From positions 992,001-1,056,000 of the forward strand of contig OZ037845.1 of assembly GCA_964035575.1 (NCBI GenBank): a DNA stretch of 64,000 nucleotides. Direction: 5' to 3'. The notes under the pieces are model-generated. The model saw only the letters and a list, made by a program, of their open reading frames with translations. It was not told where the DNA came from and did not search any database. This DNA is from Rhynchopus sp. YZ270_cl-10. Its lineage: Eukaryota; Euglenozoa; Diplonemea; Diplonemida; Diplonemidae. Position 1 is the first letter of the stretch. Each line of letters opens with the position of its first letter. Made by a program: the position numbers and the translations under genes. Below, piece by piece: positions 48,197 to 58,620 of this stretch.

Positions 48197-51100
48197 ATGA
48201 CGACACTAGCGAGTCCTGTGGATGCGAAGTGGTGGCCGTACTTTGAGTCGGTGGCAGGCAGTGCGAGGGTGAAGCGGAGTGCGCCCACACATGAGGAGGT
48301 CACGCCGCCCACGGACGAGGTGCCAGAGCACTGTGCGGTGGTGGTGTGGCGTGACCAGCACCTCTTCGCTGTGTGCAGAGGCAAGCTCTTCTGCCTACGC
48401 CTTGAAGCTGCAGGCGACAATCCCATCACCGGCTGGACCTGCGCACAGGTCCAAGGCACAGGCCCCACAGCAGTCCTCGCTGCTGCCACCCTCTTCGGCG
48501 CAAAGCTCATCATCCACGGTGGACTCGAATCATCCGAGATGACCGGCGCCATGCACATGACATCCCTCAATCCCTACGAACGGCGCTGGGTCAAAGTCTA
48601 CCAGCAGCACACCGCAGAGGAGACAGCGCTCCCAACCCCCGTCTGCCAGCACACTCTCTCACTGTGGAAGGCAAAGCGGAAGTTGATTCTGCACGGTGGT
48701 GCGGCAACGCTGTCCCCCAAGCTGGAGCTGACCGACCAGACGTGGCTCTTCGACCTGGACACACAGGTGTGGACGGAGCTGCCCCGCTCTGGCACAGGGC
48801 GCGCAGGACACACCGCAGCCGTACTGCATGGGAGCATGATCGTCGCAGGAGGCATAGAGGAGTGTGGGGCGCTGTCCTGGCTCGTCTCCGTCTTCATCCT
48901 CGAGAGTAAAGTGTGGCGGGTGATTACAAAGCCCGAGTCGCCCCTCTTCCAAGACATGCTGCTGTCGCCGATGTGCATTGACATCCCCGGCAAGGCGGTG
49001 TGGTGGTCGGGCGGCGCAAAGCTTGACCTCAGCAACATCTCCACGAAGACGGCATGGCGTCTCTGCAGCACAGCCACGCTGCCGCGCATAGAGGCGAAGT
49101 GCCCGTGGGCAGCGTCGGCAGCGTCCGGTATCATCTACTACGTGGTGGACAATTGTCTGTGGCTCTTCCATCGTGGCACGTGGGAGACAGTCACGTTGCA
49201 ACACAACCACAACATCTGCGACGAGGCTGATGACGTGCCTGAGGAGCTTGTTCAGGTGCAGTCGCCGCTCACACCCTCGAGGCCTAAAGCTCTCCCACAA
49301 CAGCAGCCCACAACACCTAAGGAGAAGGAGCCGCTCCACTTCTTGCCCGTAGGGTACAGCGGTCCACAAGCAGCACCACCCCTGTTGCCACGCCCACTGA
49401 CTCTGCCCGCCCGACAGCGCACAGGTCCAAGATTGTCGACACCCCCTCTTGACTGGGCGAAGGAGGCTAGTGTCATCAAAACGGTGCTAAAGACATCACG
49501 CACAAAGCGCGTCCACATGCAAAAAGGCAGTTCAACTGTCGAAAAGGAGATAGCAGCGAACCTGTCAGGGTGCAGCCCCAAGGCTGTGGCAAGCATCATG
49601 CAGCTGAAGGCAGATGCGCACGTGCTGGACCTGTCATCAATGAAGCTGACGAGTGCAGACTACTTCCTCATCTACATTGCCCTGAGGCGCCACCCTTCCA
49701 TTCAGAAGGTCGATTGCTCAAATGTATCCAAGGTAGACGATATCTCTGCACGTGCTGTTGTCGGCACGTTGACGGAGAACCCACGCATCACCAAATGGCT
49801 TTTTGATAATGTTGAGTTTGAGTCTGTTTCCTCGAAGAGAGCTATCCTTGCGCACACCCAGGGCAACATGCATGTGGAAAGTGGGAGGCTTCACGGCCAA
49901 CACAGTGGCGTCATCCAGACACGACGGTATAGGGCACTGCAGCAGGAGCGACGGCGTCGGGAGGGCCAGTTTGCTCGGGTGCGGGAACGCGTGCTGCAGG
50001 AGCTCAGTGGCGAGCAGGAACGTCTCTCCATAGAACAGAGCGAAGGGCGTCTGCGTCTGCGTCTTGCCAAGGATGCTGCGTGCGAGATCCTTGCGGAGCA
50101 GCAGCGCAAGGACAAGCTCCTAATCGCCCTCTTGCAGGCACACTCCGAGGCACAGGCACAGAGCCGTCTCAACTTTACCGACGACGAAAGCGACGTGCGC
50201 AGCGAAGCAGAAAAGCTCTTCATGCAGGACTACCGACAAATGTGTCAGGACGAGCTCACCGAACGTCGTGCACTTGAAGAGGTGCTTGCCGAACGCGCCA
50301 AGGTGCACCGTGCTGAGCGCGAAGCCATCTCCATCAAGGAAAAGGACGAACGTTCATACGTCAAGGACGACCATGACAAAGGGCTGAAGGCTCTCCGTGT
50401 GGAGATGGCCTCTGTCATCCAGAAGCAGCGTGAACTCGAGAGACTCATCCGACAGCAGATCGAAGAGGAGGAGCGCCGCAAGCGAGACGAAGAGACACGG
50501 CGTCGCCAGGAAGCAGAGAAGAAGAAACGCTTGGAAGCCGAGGCAGAGATGAAGCGCTGTGCGCAGGTGTCAGAGCTGTCGTGGCGGGAGATTACCAGTC
50601 GCGAGAAGGTCGAGACTGCTGCAACACGCGAACTCAATCACCTCAAAACCGATGAGTGGGACGTCATGTACAAACACGCCCTCCACCAGCAACTCATTGG
50701 CAACGCTGAGCGCGAACTCCACAAGCTCGAGTCCGAACCCCCTACGTTCTCGCTCTCGGACACGACATCGCACGCCATCTACGTCTGCTCAGGCGCTTCG
50801 ACAGTGGTGAACAGACCGCTTGCGGGGGTCTCGGTTGTGACGAATGTGCCTGTGCCCGAACATATGCATGCAGGCGTGATCTACCCACACAACACGGAGA
50901 CGCTGCAGGACATCATCGTGCGGCGGAGCGAGGTGGAGGCGGCGGTGGTGTTGTTGTATATCTTGCCGCAGGAGCTGACTGCGGAGGGGGCTGCGTCTAT
51001 ACAGCTCAGCATGGACACACCGTGTGCATCGGTGTTGCGGAATGCATTCTCCGTTGAGGGTGGGGCTGTATACCAGGGTGGACGGAGTGTCGCGTCGTTC

Positions 51101-54100
51101 ACGCACTTCTCTCCTACGAACCTCGAAGCAGTGCGGCAGCGCGTCGACAAGCTGGCAGGCGCACCTACACAGGGTGAAGGTGCAAAGTTCTTCACAGACG
51201 AGGCAACTGCAAGGCTGGGCGTCTGTCTCGAGGTGGACGCGACCCTCACAGACACGCTGTTCTCAGAGCTCTTCGCCCTCCTCAGCATCGTGCTCCCCTA
51301 CGGCACAGGGGGTGACGGCACGACCCTCTCGATCCACATCGAAAGCACACTCCGCTTCAGCAAAATGGCCGCCTTCTCCCCACCCTGCAAGCAGAGCCTC
51401 ACCTTCACCAGAACGAACCCACCCATGTTCCTGGCAGACTGCCAGCAGCGCACCTACCAAGAAGGGAGCGGGAAGATGAAGCTTTTTAACGGCGCCTCGC
51501 TTCCTCCCAATAGCGACAACGAGCCACAGCACCCTGTGATCCACGTGATCATCCATGTGGAAGGGCTTGGCCTGCAGGACTACCTCACCTGTGCGAGCAC
51601 GGTGAAGAAGAAGGAAAGCATTGTCGCCACGGCGCCCGCCTTCAGTGGCATGAAAGTGACCGAGCATGGGTGGTTGATGCAGAGGAGCGACAAGGCTGGT
51701 GAGGGTGACGCAGTGCCTGCTACGCCGGATCACAGCACCACCGTGGTTAAGGTGGCGAACAACGCAAAGGACATACGCCACTTCTTCAAGAACCTTGCCT
51801 TCATCAACACAAGCAATGACCCCGAGGAGACGGAGCGTGTCTTCACCATTGCCCTACGCTTTGCAAGCGACGACGACCGCGACACCGACAGCGACACCTC
51901 CTGCCCTGTCGTGCTTGGACGCATCCGCGTCAACATGATCGCCTCCGACGACCCTTCTGTCGTGGACTTCGGGATGGTGTCTTGTTGGCGCCAGGTTGCC
52001 AAGGACGTCCCCCTACAGCTGCAGGGGCACCTTCCGCAACAGGAACCGATTGCCTTTGCACAGTTTGGGTGCATCACTGATGTTGATACTGAAGAGTTCA
52101 GTGCCGGGTTTCTTCGGTTTTCACTTGCACCAGGGCATCACAAGACAGACAGCCTGCAGTTCCAAAGCAGTGAAGACTCGAAGGTGACCTTCAAGGGTGG
52201 GAAGTATGTGTACTATGCTGACGAGACAGAGGCCTTTGCGTGTTATGAAAGCAATGCAAGCTCGTTGGACGTGTCGTTCTGTGCGAACGCAGCCATCACA
52301 AAAGCAGACGCACTCTTCCGCTGTGTCGCCCTCAGCATCGCAGAGAGTGCAAAGCCTGCGAAAGAAGTGCGTTGTGTGACTGTCAACTGCGAGTTCTTGA
52401 TTGGCACCTTCCCTGTGCACAACTCCTGCCACGTCAAGGTGTCGCCACCGCTGCTGCATGCCCCCGCGAGTAGCTGCACCAGCTGCATCAAGGAAGATGC
52501 CGGCCCTGTTCCACTATGCACTAGGTTTGACATTCTCGAGCAAGACGACGGGTTTGACGGGGGCTTCATCCTTGTGAGCGTCGTTGAAGGTGCTTCTATT
52601 CACGACCTTCCTTACATCAGTGAGAAGGGTGATGTACGCCTTGGTCCTTGCACCAAGCATACCACTGAAGACGAGGCACCCAAGCAGCACGAGGTGCTGG
52701 CGTCCATCCTTGCGGAGGAGGATGACGAGGACGTCGACGAAGCAGAGCCAGACGGTGCAGACGACAAGGACGACTCTGTGCAGGAGACGAAGTGCGAGAA
52801 GCGTGACAAGGTGGAGCTCAAAGACCTCGTCCGCAAGCACATCAAGCCCGAGGCAAGGAAGCGTCTCGAGCAGCGTCGACACATTGTGCGCACGATCAAC
52901 CTCAGCATCACGCAGTTCAAAGACATGATCCAGGAGGAGGAGAGCTGCACTCTCTTTGACAAACAGCAGCACGCAGCACGCCTTTCTGAGTCACGCCCAG
53001 TCTTTGTCGGGAGCGAAGAGATTGGGCTTATGACACATTTTCCTGAAGGCATGTTAGTGAAGTTCAAGACCGGCAAGAAGGTGAAGCGCCTTTTGCAGGG
53101 TGACGTGCCGAGCACGACGACGACGCGGAAGGAGAGCTGCGAGGTCAAGCGGAAGGACGTGCTTCAGGTGCTCCGTGCTATTACCTTCCAGAACACGTCA
53201 AAAACAACGAAGATCCATAGAAAGGTGCTGCAGGTGACACTGCACGACGGGCTTGGGCACGCATCGCATACATTGCATGAGGTCAACATTGAAGACGTGG
53301 ACGATGCAACGGAGATCCGCCGCCTCTCCCCTGACATGCGCATCCTGCACCAGGGCACGAGGTGGGAGGCAAACGGCTTCTTGCCCCTCGACGACTACAC
53401 GCTCTACGACCCCGACACAGTTGTCTTCAACGGCGGCTACGTTAACATTGCCCTCGTGAACCCAAAGCGGCAGGACCGACTCTCTGTGCAGACCCTGGAG
53501 CAGCAGAAGCAAAGCTTCGAACAGTATTCAGCACTACTGCACGACACGAACCACCCCGATCTGCACAGGCTAAAGGGGACACGCCGATTCGGTGCTGTGA
53601 GTGACGAAGCAAAGCGACGTTTCTTTGACGTCGACGGCGCGAACATTCTGCACAACGGTGTCCCCTTCGGCACCATTGCGGAAGACAGTGGTGGTGTGCT
53701 GCTTGTAGAGCTGGCTGCCATGCCCGCCGCCTTTGCAGACGAGGAGTACATAAAGGTGTCCGCGCTAGCGGCAGAGCAAAAGGTCGATGCTGGTGTCATC
53801 ACCTTAGGCCTTGTGGAGGACTTCCTGAGTTGCGTCGCCTTCAGGACGAAGAAGTGCCAGAAGCCGCAGATCTCAACTCTTATGCTCAAGATCGGCGCCG
53901 AAGAAGGTCTGCCTGGCAAGCGGCGCATCCAGCTGCAAATCTCCCCTCCCTTCCTCCATGCGACACACAGCAAAGAGCTTGAGTACACGCGCGGTGGTGA
54001 TGCCATTCCGCTTATTGAGAACTACAGAATGACAACGGACCACTGCTTCAAGGATGGCTTCTTCGCGGTGAAGCTGTTGCAAAAGGAGGGGCCAGAGAAA

Positions 54101-55351
54101 GTCTTTTTGCGGACAGAGACAGCACAGTTTGTGCAGAAGCAGAAGTCGCTCTTCTACAGAAGCGAGTTCGTGGGTGAGGTCACAGAGGACGTCTCCGACT
54201 CCAGCCACGAGCTCAGAGTGACCTTCAACTGGGCCTCTGTCGCCACAGCGGAGGTCCTCAACCAGCTCTTCACAACGTTCTACTACGAAAGCCTGACCGA
54301 GCCCAGCGACACCGTGGGTCTGCGTGAGGTCGAGATAACCATGACCGAATCTGACCCCGCCGCAGGCTGTGTCTTCACACTTCCCGTGTTCAACACCATA
54401 CCAAGCTTGGCGTTCGATGTCTCTGTGGGGAATGTGCCAACGTACCGCCACTGTACCGCCCCAGTGTTACCCCTCGGCGCTTTTGGCCTGGCTCCAAAGT
54501 TGTTAGAAAATGTCTCAGTGCTACACAGTGGGTCGTGGGTAGAGTGCACGATCCAAGAGCGCAAGCAGCAGGGTGAGTCTGTGTGCGTGCACAGCAACGT
54601 GTTCAAAGACGACAGCGAGGTGCTTAAGTACCTCTCCACAGCACACCCATCTGTCGCTTCGTACGAGGACCTTGGCAAAGCAAACGGGTTCAGGGCTGTC
54701 TTCCACGCTACGACGCACACAGCGGTGCAGGACTTCGTGCGCGACATTTGCTATCACAACTACACAAGCACGTGTCCCTCAACTGTGACGCTGCACCTGA
54801 AGCTGAAGGGGACAGGGTCGTTGGGTGTGTACTCTTCGTCTGTGGTGGTGCCGTGTGTGCCACCTGCGTTGTGTGTGCCGGGTAGTGCTTCTTTGCAACA
54901 CTCGAAGACCTTTGCAGAGAGCTTACAGATGGTGGACGTGGACGGGGGGGTTCCGGGACTGGGAGAGACGTTTGTGTTGCAGGTCACCGTTGTAGGCGGC
55001 AACGGCGTGTATGTGTTTCACGAAGAAGATGCACCACAGGTGGCTCAGGCAAGAAGACAGTCCTTGACGAGACACAAGGGTTCAGTATCCAATGCGCAGG
55101 ATGCAGGCCTCCCGTCAAATCTCGAACTTCTCGTGACGCACAGCAACTTTTCCGAAAGGGCATGTGGCGTTGTCTTGCGTGGGCTTCCTGGTGTAGGGCA
55201 GAAGAGAGAGACGTCTGCAGGTCCACGTGGCGGCAGGTCTGGTGGGAGTGGGGGAAACAGTGGGCAGCCCTTAGGTACTTTACATGTTTCTCTGTGGAAT
55301 AAGGATTTGAGTGTCTGTTGCCACACATCTTATGTGAAAATAACAAATTAA
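48197..55351 (+). CDS. Giant Kelch / LRR-like / coiled-coil / cadherin-like repeat protein
   Basis: A 2,384-residue single-exon protein with no signal peptide or membrane segment seen. Residues about 60-330 hold Kelch-type repeats (KLIIHGGLE; TWLFDLDTQVWTELPRSG followed by MIVAGGIEE), giving a beta-propeller. Residues about 465-545 contain LRR-like strands (HVLDLSSMKLTSADYFLIYIAL). About 575-840 is a long charged coiled coil. The remaining 1,500 residues are beta-rich, with recurring cadherin-like motifs of the form h-x-F/Y-x-N-T/S-S-x-x-P: LAFINTSNDPEE (about 1194), ITFQNTSKTTK (1663), FYYESLTEPSD (2029) and CYHNYTSTCPS (2184). Two LLHAP/FLHAT-headed modules (about 1420 and 1915) are also homologous to each other. 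The mix suggests a large cytoskeletal or flagellar scaffold, but no function can be assigned. Confidence 0.8.
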   Translation: MTTLASPVDAKWWPYFESVAGSARVKRSAPTHEEVTPPTDEVPEHCAVVVWRDQHLFAVCRGKLFCLRLEAAGDNPITGWTCAQVQGTGPTAVLAAATLFGAKLIIHGGLESSEMTGAMHMTSLNPYERRWVKVYQQHTAEETALPTPVCQHTLSLWKAKRKLILHGGAATLSPKLELTDQTWLFDLDTQVWTELPRSGTGRAGHTAAVLHGSMIVAGGIEECGALSWLVSVFILESKVWRVITKPESPLFQDMLLSPMCIDIPGKAVWWSGGAKLDLSNISTKTAWRLCSTATLPRIEAKCPWAASAASGIIYYVVDNCLWLFHRGTWETVTLQHNHNICDEADDVPEELVQVQSPLTPSRPKALPQQQPTTPKEKEPLHFLPVGYSGPQAAPPLLPRPLTLPARQRTGPRLSTPPLDWAKEASVIKTVLKTSRTKRVHMQKGSSTVEKEIAANLSGCSPKAVASIMQLKADAHVLDLSSMKLTSADYFLIYIALRRHPSIQKVDCSNVSKVDDISARAVVGTLTENPRITKWLFDNVEFESVSSKRAILAHTQGNMHVESGRLHGQHSGVIQTRRYRALQQERRRREGQFARVRERVLQELSGEQERLSIEQSEGRLRLRLAKDAACEILAEQQRKDKLLIALLQAHSEAQAQSRLNFTDDESDVRSEAEKLFMQDYRQMCQDELTERRALEEVLAERAKVHRAEREAISIKEKDERSYVKDDHDKGLKALRVEMASVIQKQRELERLIRQQIEEEERRKRDEETRRRQEAEKKKRLEAEAEMKRCAQVSELSWREITSREKVETAATRELNHLKTDEWDVMYKHALHQQLIGNAERELHKLESEPPTFSLSDTTSHAIYVCSGASTVVNRPLAGVSVVTNVPVPEHMHAGVIYPHNTETLQDIIVRRSEVEAAVVLLYILPQELTAEGAASIQLSMDTPCASVLRNAFSVEGGAVYQGGRSVASFTHFSPTNLEAVRQRVDKLAGAPTQGEGAKFFTDEATARLGVCLEVDATLTDTLFSELFALLSIVLPYGTGGDGTTLSIHIESTLRFSKMAAFSPPCKQSLTFTRTNPPMFLADCQQRTYQEGSGKMKLFNGASLPPNSDNEPQHPVIHVIIHVEGLGLQDYLTCASTVKKKESIVATAPAFSGMKVTEHGWLMQRSDKAGEGDAVPATPDHSTTVVKVANNAKDIRHFFKNLAFINTSNDPEETERVFTIALRFASDDDRDTDSDTSCPVVLGRIRVNMIASDDPSVVDFGMVSCWRQVAKDVPLQLQGHLPQQEPIAFAQFGCITDVDTEEFSAGFLRFSLAPGHHKTDSLQFQSSEDSKVTFKGGKYVYYADETEAFACYESNASSLDVSFCANAAITKADALFRCVALSIAESAKPAKEVRCVTVNCEFLIGTFPVHNSCHVKVSPPLLHAPASSCTSCIKEDAGPVPLCTRFDILEQDDGFDGGFILVSVVEGASIHDLPYISEKGDVRLGPCTKHTTEDEAPKQHEVLASILAEEDDEDVDEAEPDGADDKDDSVQETKCEKRDKVELKDLVRKHIKPEARKRLEQRRHIVRTINLSITQFKDMIQEEESCTLFDKQQHAARLSESRPVFVGSEEIGLMTHFPEGMLVKFKTGKKVKRLLQGDVPSTTTTRKESCEVKRKDVLQVLRAITFQNTSKTTKIHRKVLQVTLHDGLGHASHTLHEVNIEDVDDATEIRRLSPDMRILHQGTRWEANGFLPLDDYTLYDPDTVVFNGGYVNIALVNPKRQDRLSVQTLEQQKQSFEQYSALLHDTNHPDLHRLKGTRRFGAVSDEAKRRFFDVDGANILHNGVPFGTIAEDSGGVLLVELAAMPAAFADEEYIKVSALAAEQKVDAGVITLGLVEDFLSCVAFRTKKCQKPQISTLMLKIGAEEGLPGKRRIQLQISPPFLHATHSKELEYTRGGDAIPLIENYRMTTDHCFKDGFFAVKLLQKEGPEKVFLRTETAQFVQKQKSLFYRSEFVGEVTEDVSDSSHELRVTFNWASVATAEVLNQLFTTFYYESLTEPSDTVGLREVEITMTESDPAAGCVFTLPVFNTIPSLAFDVSVGNVPTYRHCTAPVLPLGAFGLAPKLLENVSVLHSGSWVECTIQERKQQGESVCVHSNVFKDDSEVLKYLSTAHPSVASYEDLGKANGFRAVFHATTHTAVQDFVRDICYHNYTSTCPSTVTLHLKLKGTGSLGVYSSSVVVPCVPPALCVPGSASLQHSKTFAESLQMVDVDGGVPGLGETFVLQVTVVGGNGVYVFHEEDAPQVAQARRQSLTRHKGSVSNAQDAGLPSNLELLVTHSNFSERACGVVLRGLPGVGQKRETSAGPRGGRSGGSGGNSGQPLGTLHVSLWNKDLSVCCHTSYVKITN

Positions 55352-55781
55352 GTCAAACATAATTGCGTTTCACTTACGTGTACGCCTTTAAATGCGCAGA
55401 ACAAACTGAATGGCGCAAATGCTCTTCGTTAGGACTGCCCACCAGTTTTGCACGTTTGTCAGGTTCCAACTGTTCAACTATTTAAGTGTTGTATTGGTTC
55501 TGCTTCTGCCAAGCAGAACCGTTCTTCTGTCATTTTTCTGTCAAATATGATTATGCAAAGTAGTTCTTGCTGCGTAACTCAGTGAGTATTTCAGTCAACA
55601 GTTATAAAAAATAGTGAGGTTCTTTTATTGCATCAATTTGGTTGTCACTCCGAATACTTCACATGACACCACACACAGCGAGCATGATGACAAAACTTCT
55701 TGGCAGCACCGCAAGCTGCTCCCAATACACCTCTCAGGAGGATATGAGGGTTGGTCTTTCTTTCGCCCCTAGCTGACTCCA
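55352..55781. other. Intergenic region
   Basis: AT-rich spacer after the giant gene. An imperfect inverted repeat, GGTTCTGCTTCTGCCAAGCAGAACCG, lies at about 55496-55522 and may be a 3'-end hairpin. No gene seen. Confidence 0.5.
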
Positions 55782-55840
55782 CAACCTGTGCACATTCACA
55801 CATCTCATCACATCACATCACACCACGATGCAACACACAA

Positions 55841-55963
55841 CTGCAGCTTCGGAAGTGATGAAAACCACTGATATGCCGCCCCAGTCGGAGCTCCACGAGC
55901 GATGCCCGAATAGGCTTTACAATACCTTAGGACACCTCTGATCTCTCTTCTGCCTCGAAACAC
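55841..55963 (+). ncRNA. C/D-box snoRNA-like unit, copy 1 (LSU guide, snR190/SNORD12 type)
   Basis: A 123-bp unit present three times without a single difference. It has a C box GTGATGA (55855-55861) and a D box CTGA (55938-55941). Directly before the D box, CCTTAGGACACCT is complementary to the conserved LSU rRNA segment AGGTGTCCTAAGG over 13 bases. By the N+5 rule it targets the G in AGGTG, the equivalent of yeast 25S Gm2395 (snR190) and human 28S Gm3878 (SNORD12). A second element, CCGCCCCAGTC (55876-55886), is complementary to the nearby LSU segment GACTGGGGCGG and is followed by a D'-like CGGA and a C'-like GCGATGC. A canonical terminal stem beside the boxes is weak. Copies 1 and 2 also share about 60 bp upstream (from 55782 and 58337). 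Confidence 0.7.
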
Positions 55964-56082
55964 ATGAATACTATTTAGATTGAGGAGCTGTTGATGTGAT
56001 GGAAGGAGCGACACCTCGTACCCCACAAACACACCACACCAACAGACACACTATTATCCTTTCCCTTTCCACTCACACCCAA

Positions 56083-56571
56083 ATGTCTCAGTCCAGACGT
56101 GAGGAACACGCACACACGACAGCATGCTCTGATCTGGTGAACCCCGTGGACGAGTTTGCACCCGGACAGGTGCTGCGGAAGGGACGGCGTGGGGACGGGG
56201 AGCGGTGCTACCTTGTTGCGTGGCGTGGTGCGGAGGGGCTGTGCACGTGGGAGACGGAGACTGTGCTTGAGGATGCAGGACACGTGCAGCTGTTGCGTGT
56301 TGGCAGTGCAGGTGCAGGTGCAGGTGTGGCGCTTGGTGTTGGGGATGTGGAGACACAGGACACACACAGCAGCAGACGGCGGCAGCGTGCGACGGGGTGT
56401 GTGAAGCCGGCACGGAGTGGACCGATGATGCGGGTGGGGTTGGGTGGACAGACAGAGCGTGAGGGTGTGTTGCGGACACTCCCACAGAACAAGCCTGTGC
56501 CACGTGTTGCGAAGGGGGAGAAGACGAAGGTGAAGCGTCTGCGTGACGAGTGGCGTGTGTCGCGATGCTGA
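56083..56571 (+). CDS. Small chromodomain protein
   Basis: 162 residues from the ATG at 56083; an earlier in-frame ATG at 55999 would add 28 residues of low-complexity sequence. Residues about 22-70 form a chromodomain: VLRKGRRGDGERCYLVAWRG followed by LCTWETETVLEDAG, matching the family pattern of two strands, an aromatic YLVxW and xTWExxxxL. Such domains read methylated histone tails. The rest is Gly/Arg-rich with no second domain, and the tail is basic. A role in chromatin is inferred from the domain only. Confidence 0.65.
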   Translation: MSQSRREEHAHTTACSDLVNPVDEFAPGQVLRKGRRGDGERCYLVAWRGAEGLCTWETETVLEDAGHVQLLRVGSAGAGAGVALGVGDVETQDTHSSRRRQRATGCVKPARSGPMMRVGLGGQTEREGVLRTLPQNKPVPRVAKGEKTKVKRLRDEWRVSRC

Positions 56572-57023
56572 GGTGCATGTGAGGCACATCTGTTCTGTCT
56601 GACCTGCTTCAGGCAACCCTAACCTTTTATTGCTTTTATTGCTTTACTTTTCAAGAAACACTTTGGCTGGAACATGTGCACTGCACGTGTTGGCAGCTCT
56701 CTTGTCCTTCTTCTTTTGTTCATGTGCACATGAATGTTTGCTTCATGTAAATGCAGAGATGTACCAAAACAGTCTGTCAAGCGGCTTTCTATCCACAGCT
56801 GCAGGACACTGTCTTGTGCATCTGTATTCTATTCAAACGAACACACAATTCATTCACCCGTTTTATTCGCATTCTGTTAGGATTCTTCTCTCCCTTATTC
56901 CTTGATGTTCTTCAGCATCCCATCCCATTCCATTCCCTTACTGACACGCAGTGCAGTTTTAATTCACCACCACACAGATATTACATTCACACAACAACGA
57001 ACAAAACACCAAAACCACACAAG
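56572..57023. other. Intergenic region
   Basis: Spacer between the chromodomain and first GST-fold genes. CCACACAG at 56970-56977, 46 bases before the next ATG, resembles a splice acceptor and recurs before the second GST-fold gene. Otherwise nothing is recognised. Confidence 0.5.
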
Positions 57024-57731
57024 ATGCCGACCGGAATCCTGAACTCGCACGACTTCTCGCAGCCTTGCCGCTCTGTTTCGTGGTTTGCTGCCTACGCGAA
57101 GTCTGATGTTGAGCTGCGCACGGTTGAGATGCTGAAGGGGGAGCAGAAGCACCCCGACTACGTTGCGAAGTTCCCTGCCGGCCAGATCCCGTCGTACGAG
57201 GAGGGCGACTTCTTCCTGGAGGAGAGTGCTGCGATCCTGCAGTACCTTGCTGAGGGACACGCCATTGTGCCGAAGGACAAGAAGCAGCAGGCGAAGGTGA
57301 TGCAGTTTGTGGCACGGAACCTGGCCAGAGTGCGCAAGATCAGCGGCGAGGTTGTGACCCACTGCTTCTTTGCGTCTGCCGAGGAGTTCCCCGCCCTGCT
57401 CAAGGCAGGCATCGAGAAGGTCACCCCGACCCTGCAGCTGTACGACACCCTCCTCTCGAAGCAGAACTTCGTGGCTGGGGACGACATCTCGATTGCGGAC
57501 TTCCTGTTCGCACCTGAGGTGGACCAGCTCCTCCTTGTGCAGGGGAAAATTGGGAAGAACCTGCTGGAGGGATACCCGTCCATCCTTGCCTACATTGAGC
57601 GGTTGAAGTCTGTTGAGGGCTACAGTGCAAACTTCCAGAAGTCTGGTGAGTGGTTGAAGAATGCAGCAGGAATCAAGGCTGCTATTGAGGCCAAGAAGGC
57701 TGCTGCTGCTGCCGCTGCTGCCCAGAAGTAG
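57024..57731 (+). CDS. Glutathione S-transferase-fold protein (theta/eEF1B-gamma-like)
   Basis: 235 residues, a typical cytosolic GST length. The N-terminal thioredoxin-like half contains AGQIPSYEEGDFFLEESAAILQYL, the GST pattern with cis-Pro and the E-S glutathione-contact pair. The helical C-terminal half has the conserved GDDISIADFLFAPEV N-capping motif. The protein ends in a Lys/Ala-rich tail (KAAIEAKKAAAAAAA), which recalls the linker after the GST domain of eEF1B-gamma; the EF1G domain itself is absent. It could be a detoxifying GST or an eEF1B-associated GST module. A different GST-fold gene lies 0.9 kb downstream. Confidence 0.8.
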   Translation: MPTGILNSHDFSQPCRSVSWFAAYAKSDVELRTVEMLKGEQKHPDYVAKFPAGQIPSYEEGDFFLEESAAILQYLAEGHAIVPKDKKQQAKVMQFVARNLARVRKISGEVVTHCFFASAEEFPALLKAGIEKVTPTLQLYDTLLSKQNFVAGDDISIADFLFAPEVDQLLLVQGKIGKNLLEGYPSILAYIERLKSVEGYSANFQKSGEWLKNAAGIKAAIEAKKAAAAAAAAQK

Positions 57732-58336
57732 GAAGGTAACAAGGGTGCTCAGACTGGAATTTCACTTCATTTCTCTTTTTCTTGTCTTTTTTGGGATTTC
57801 ATTATCCCACGCTACTCTCTTTTCGAGAAAACATCCCAACAGCGTTTGTTGTGCTTTTTATCTCGTTTCTATCTCCGCCCTAACTTCACTTTTGTTTCTG
57901 TTTTCACTCTTATTTTCAACTCTTTTGATCAGACGTGTGTGGCCCCAAGTCCAAGTGTGGTCCGTTCGTCTTTGTTTGTTTGTTTGTTTCGAGGATCAGC
58001 AGTGGGAACGGAAAGGAAGGTAACGTGATGTGGCACCCAATATGAAGTGCTGTCACGTTTCCCCATTCCCCACCCTGCTAACCTCGACATGGTTTGTGGT
58101 TTCTGCACAAGGAGGTGACCGGGCATGTCTGTCGTGTGTGTCAACAGCGACTGTGCAGTTGCTCGCTTTTCTGTGAGCTTTGCCTTTCTCTGCAACATAC
58201 CAATGAAAATGGCACGCCCGAACCAACCAGAAAATAATGTGCAAAAAAATCGATAAAATAAAGACATGACGCTTTCTTGTATTCTTCACAGCATCCCATC
58301 CGTTCAGCCCCTGCTGTGCAGTTTGTCACCGCAATG
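57732..58336. other. Intergenic region with polyadenylation-type signal
   Basis: T-rich 3' flank of the first GST-fold gene. An AATAAA lies at 58257-58262. No gene is supported. Confidence 0.5.
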
Positions 58337-58390
58337 CAACCTGTGCACATTCACACATCACATCACATCACACCACGATGCAACACACAA

Positions 58391-58513
58391 CTGCAGCTTC
58401 GGAAGTGATGAAAACCACTGATATGCCGCCCCAGTCGGAGCTCCACGAGCGATGCCCGAATAGGCTTTACAATACCTTAGGACACCTCTGATCTCTCTTC
58501 TGCCTCGAAACAC
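58391..58513 (+). ncRNA. C/D-box snoRNA-like unit, copy 2
   Basis: Identical to copy 1 over 123 bp, with C box at 58405-58411 and D box at 58488-58491. The similarity with copy 1 extends upstream to 58337. It lies 107 bp before the next start codon, ahead of an acceptor-like CCACACAG (58582-58589), so it could sit in a 5'UTR intron. Confidence 0.7.
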
Positions 58514-58620
58514 ATCAAGTCTCCTGTGTCTTGAGAGGAAGCACTTCTCGCCCTTCCTTGCTCACCCCAACAAAACCAACCCCACACAGATTCTCAACAA
58601 CACCACCCTCACCACACAAA

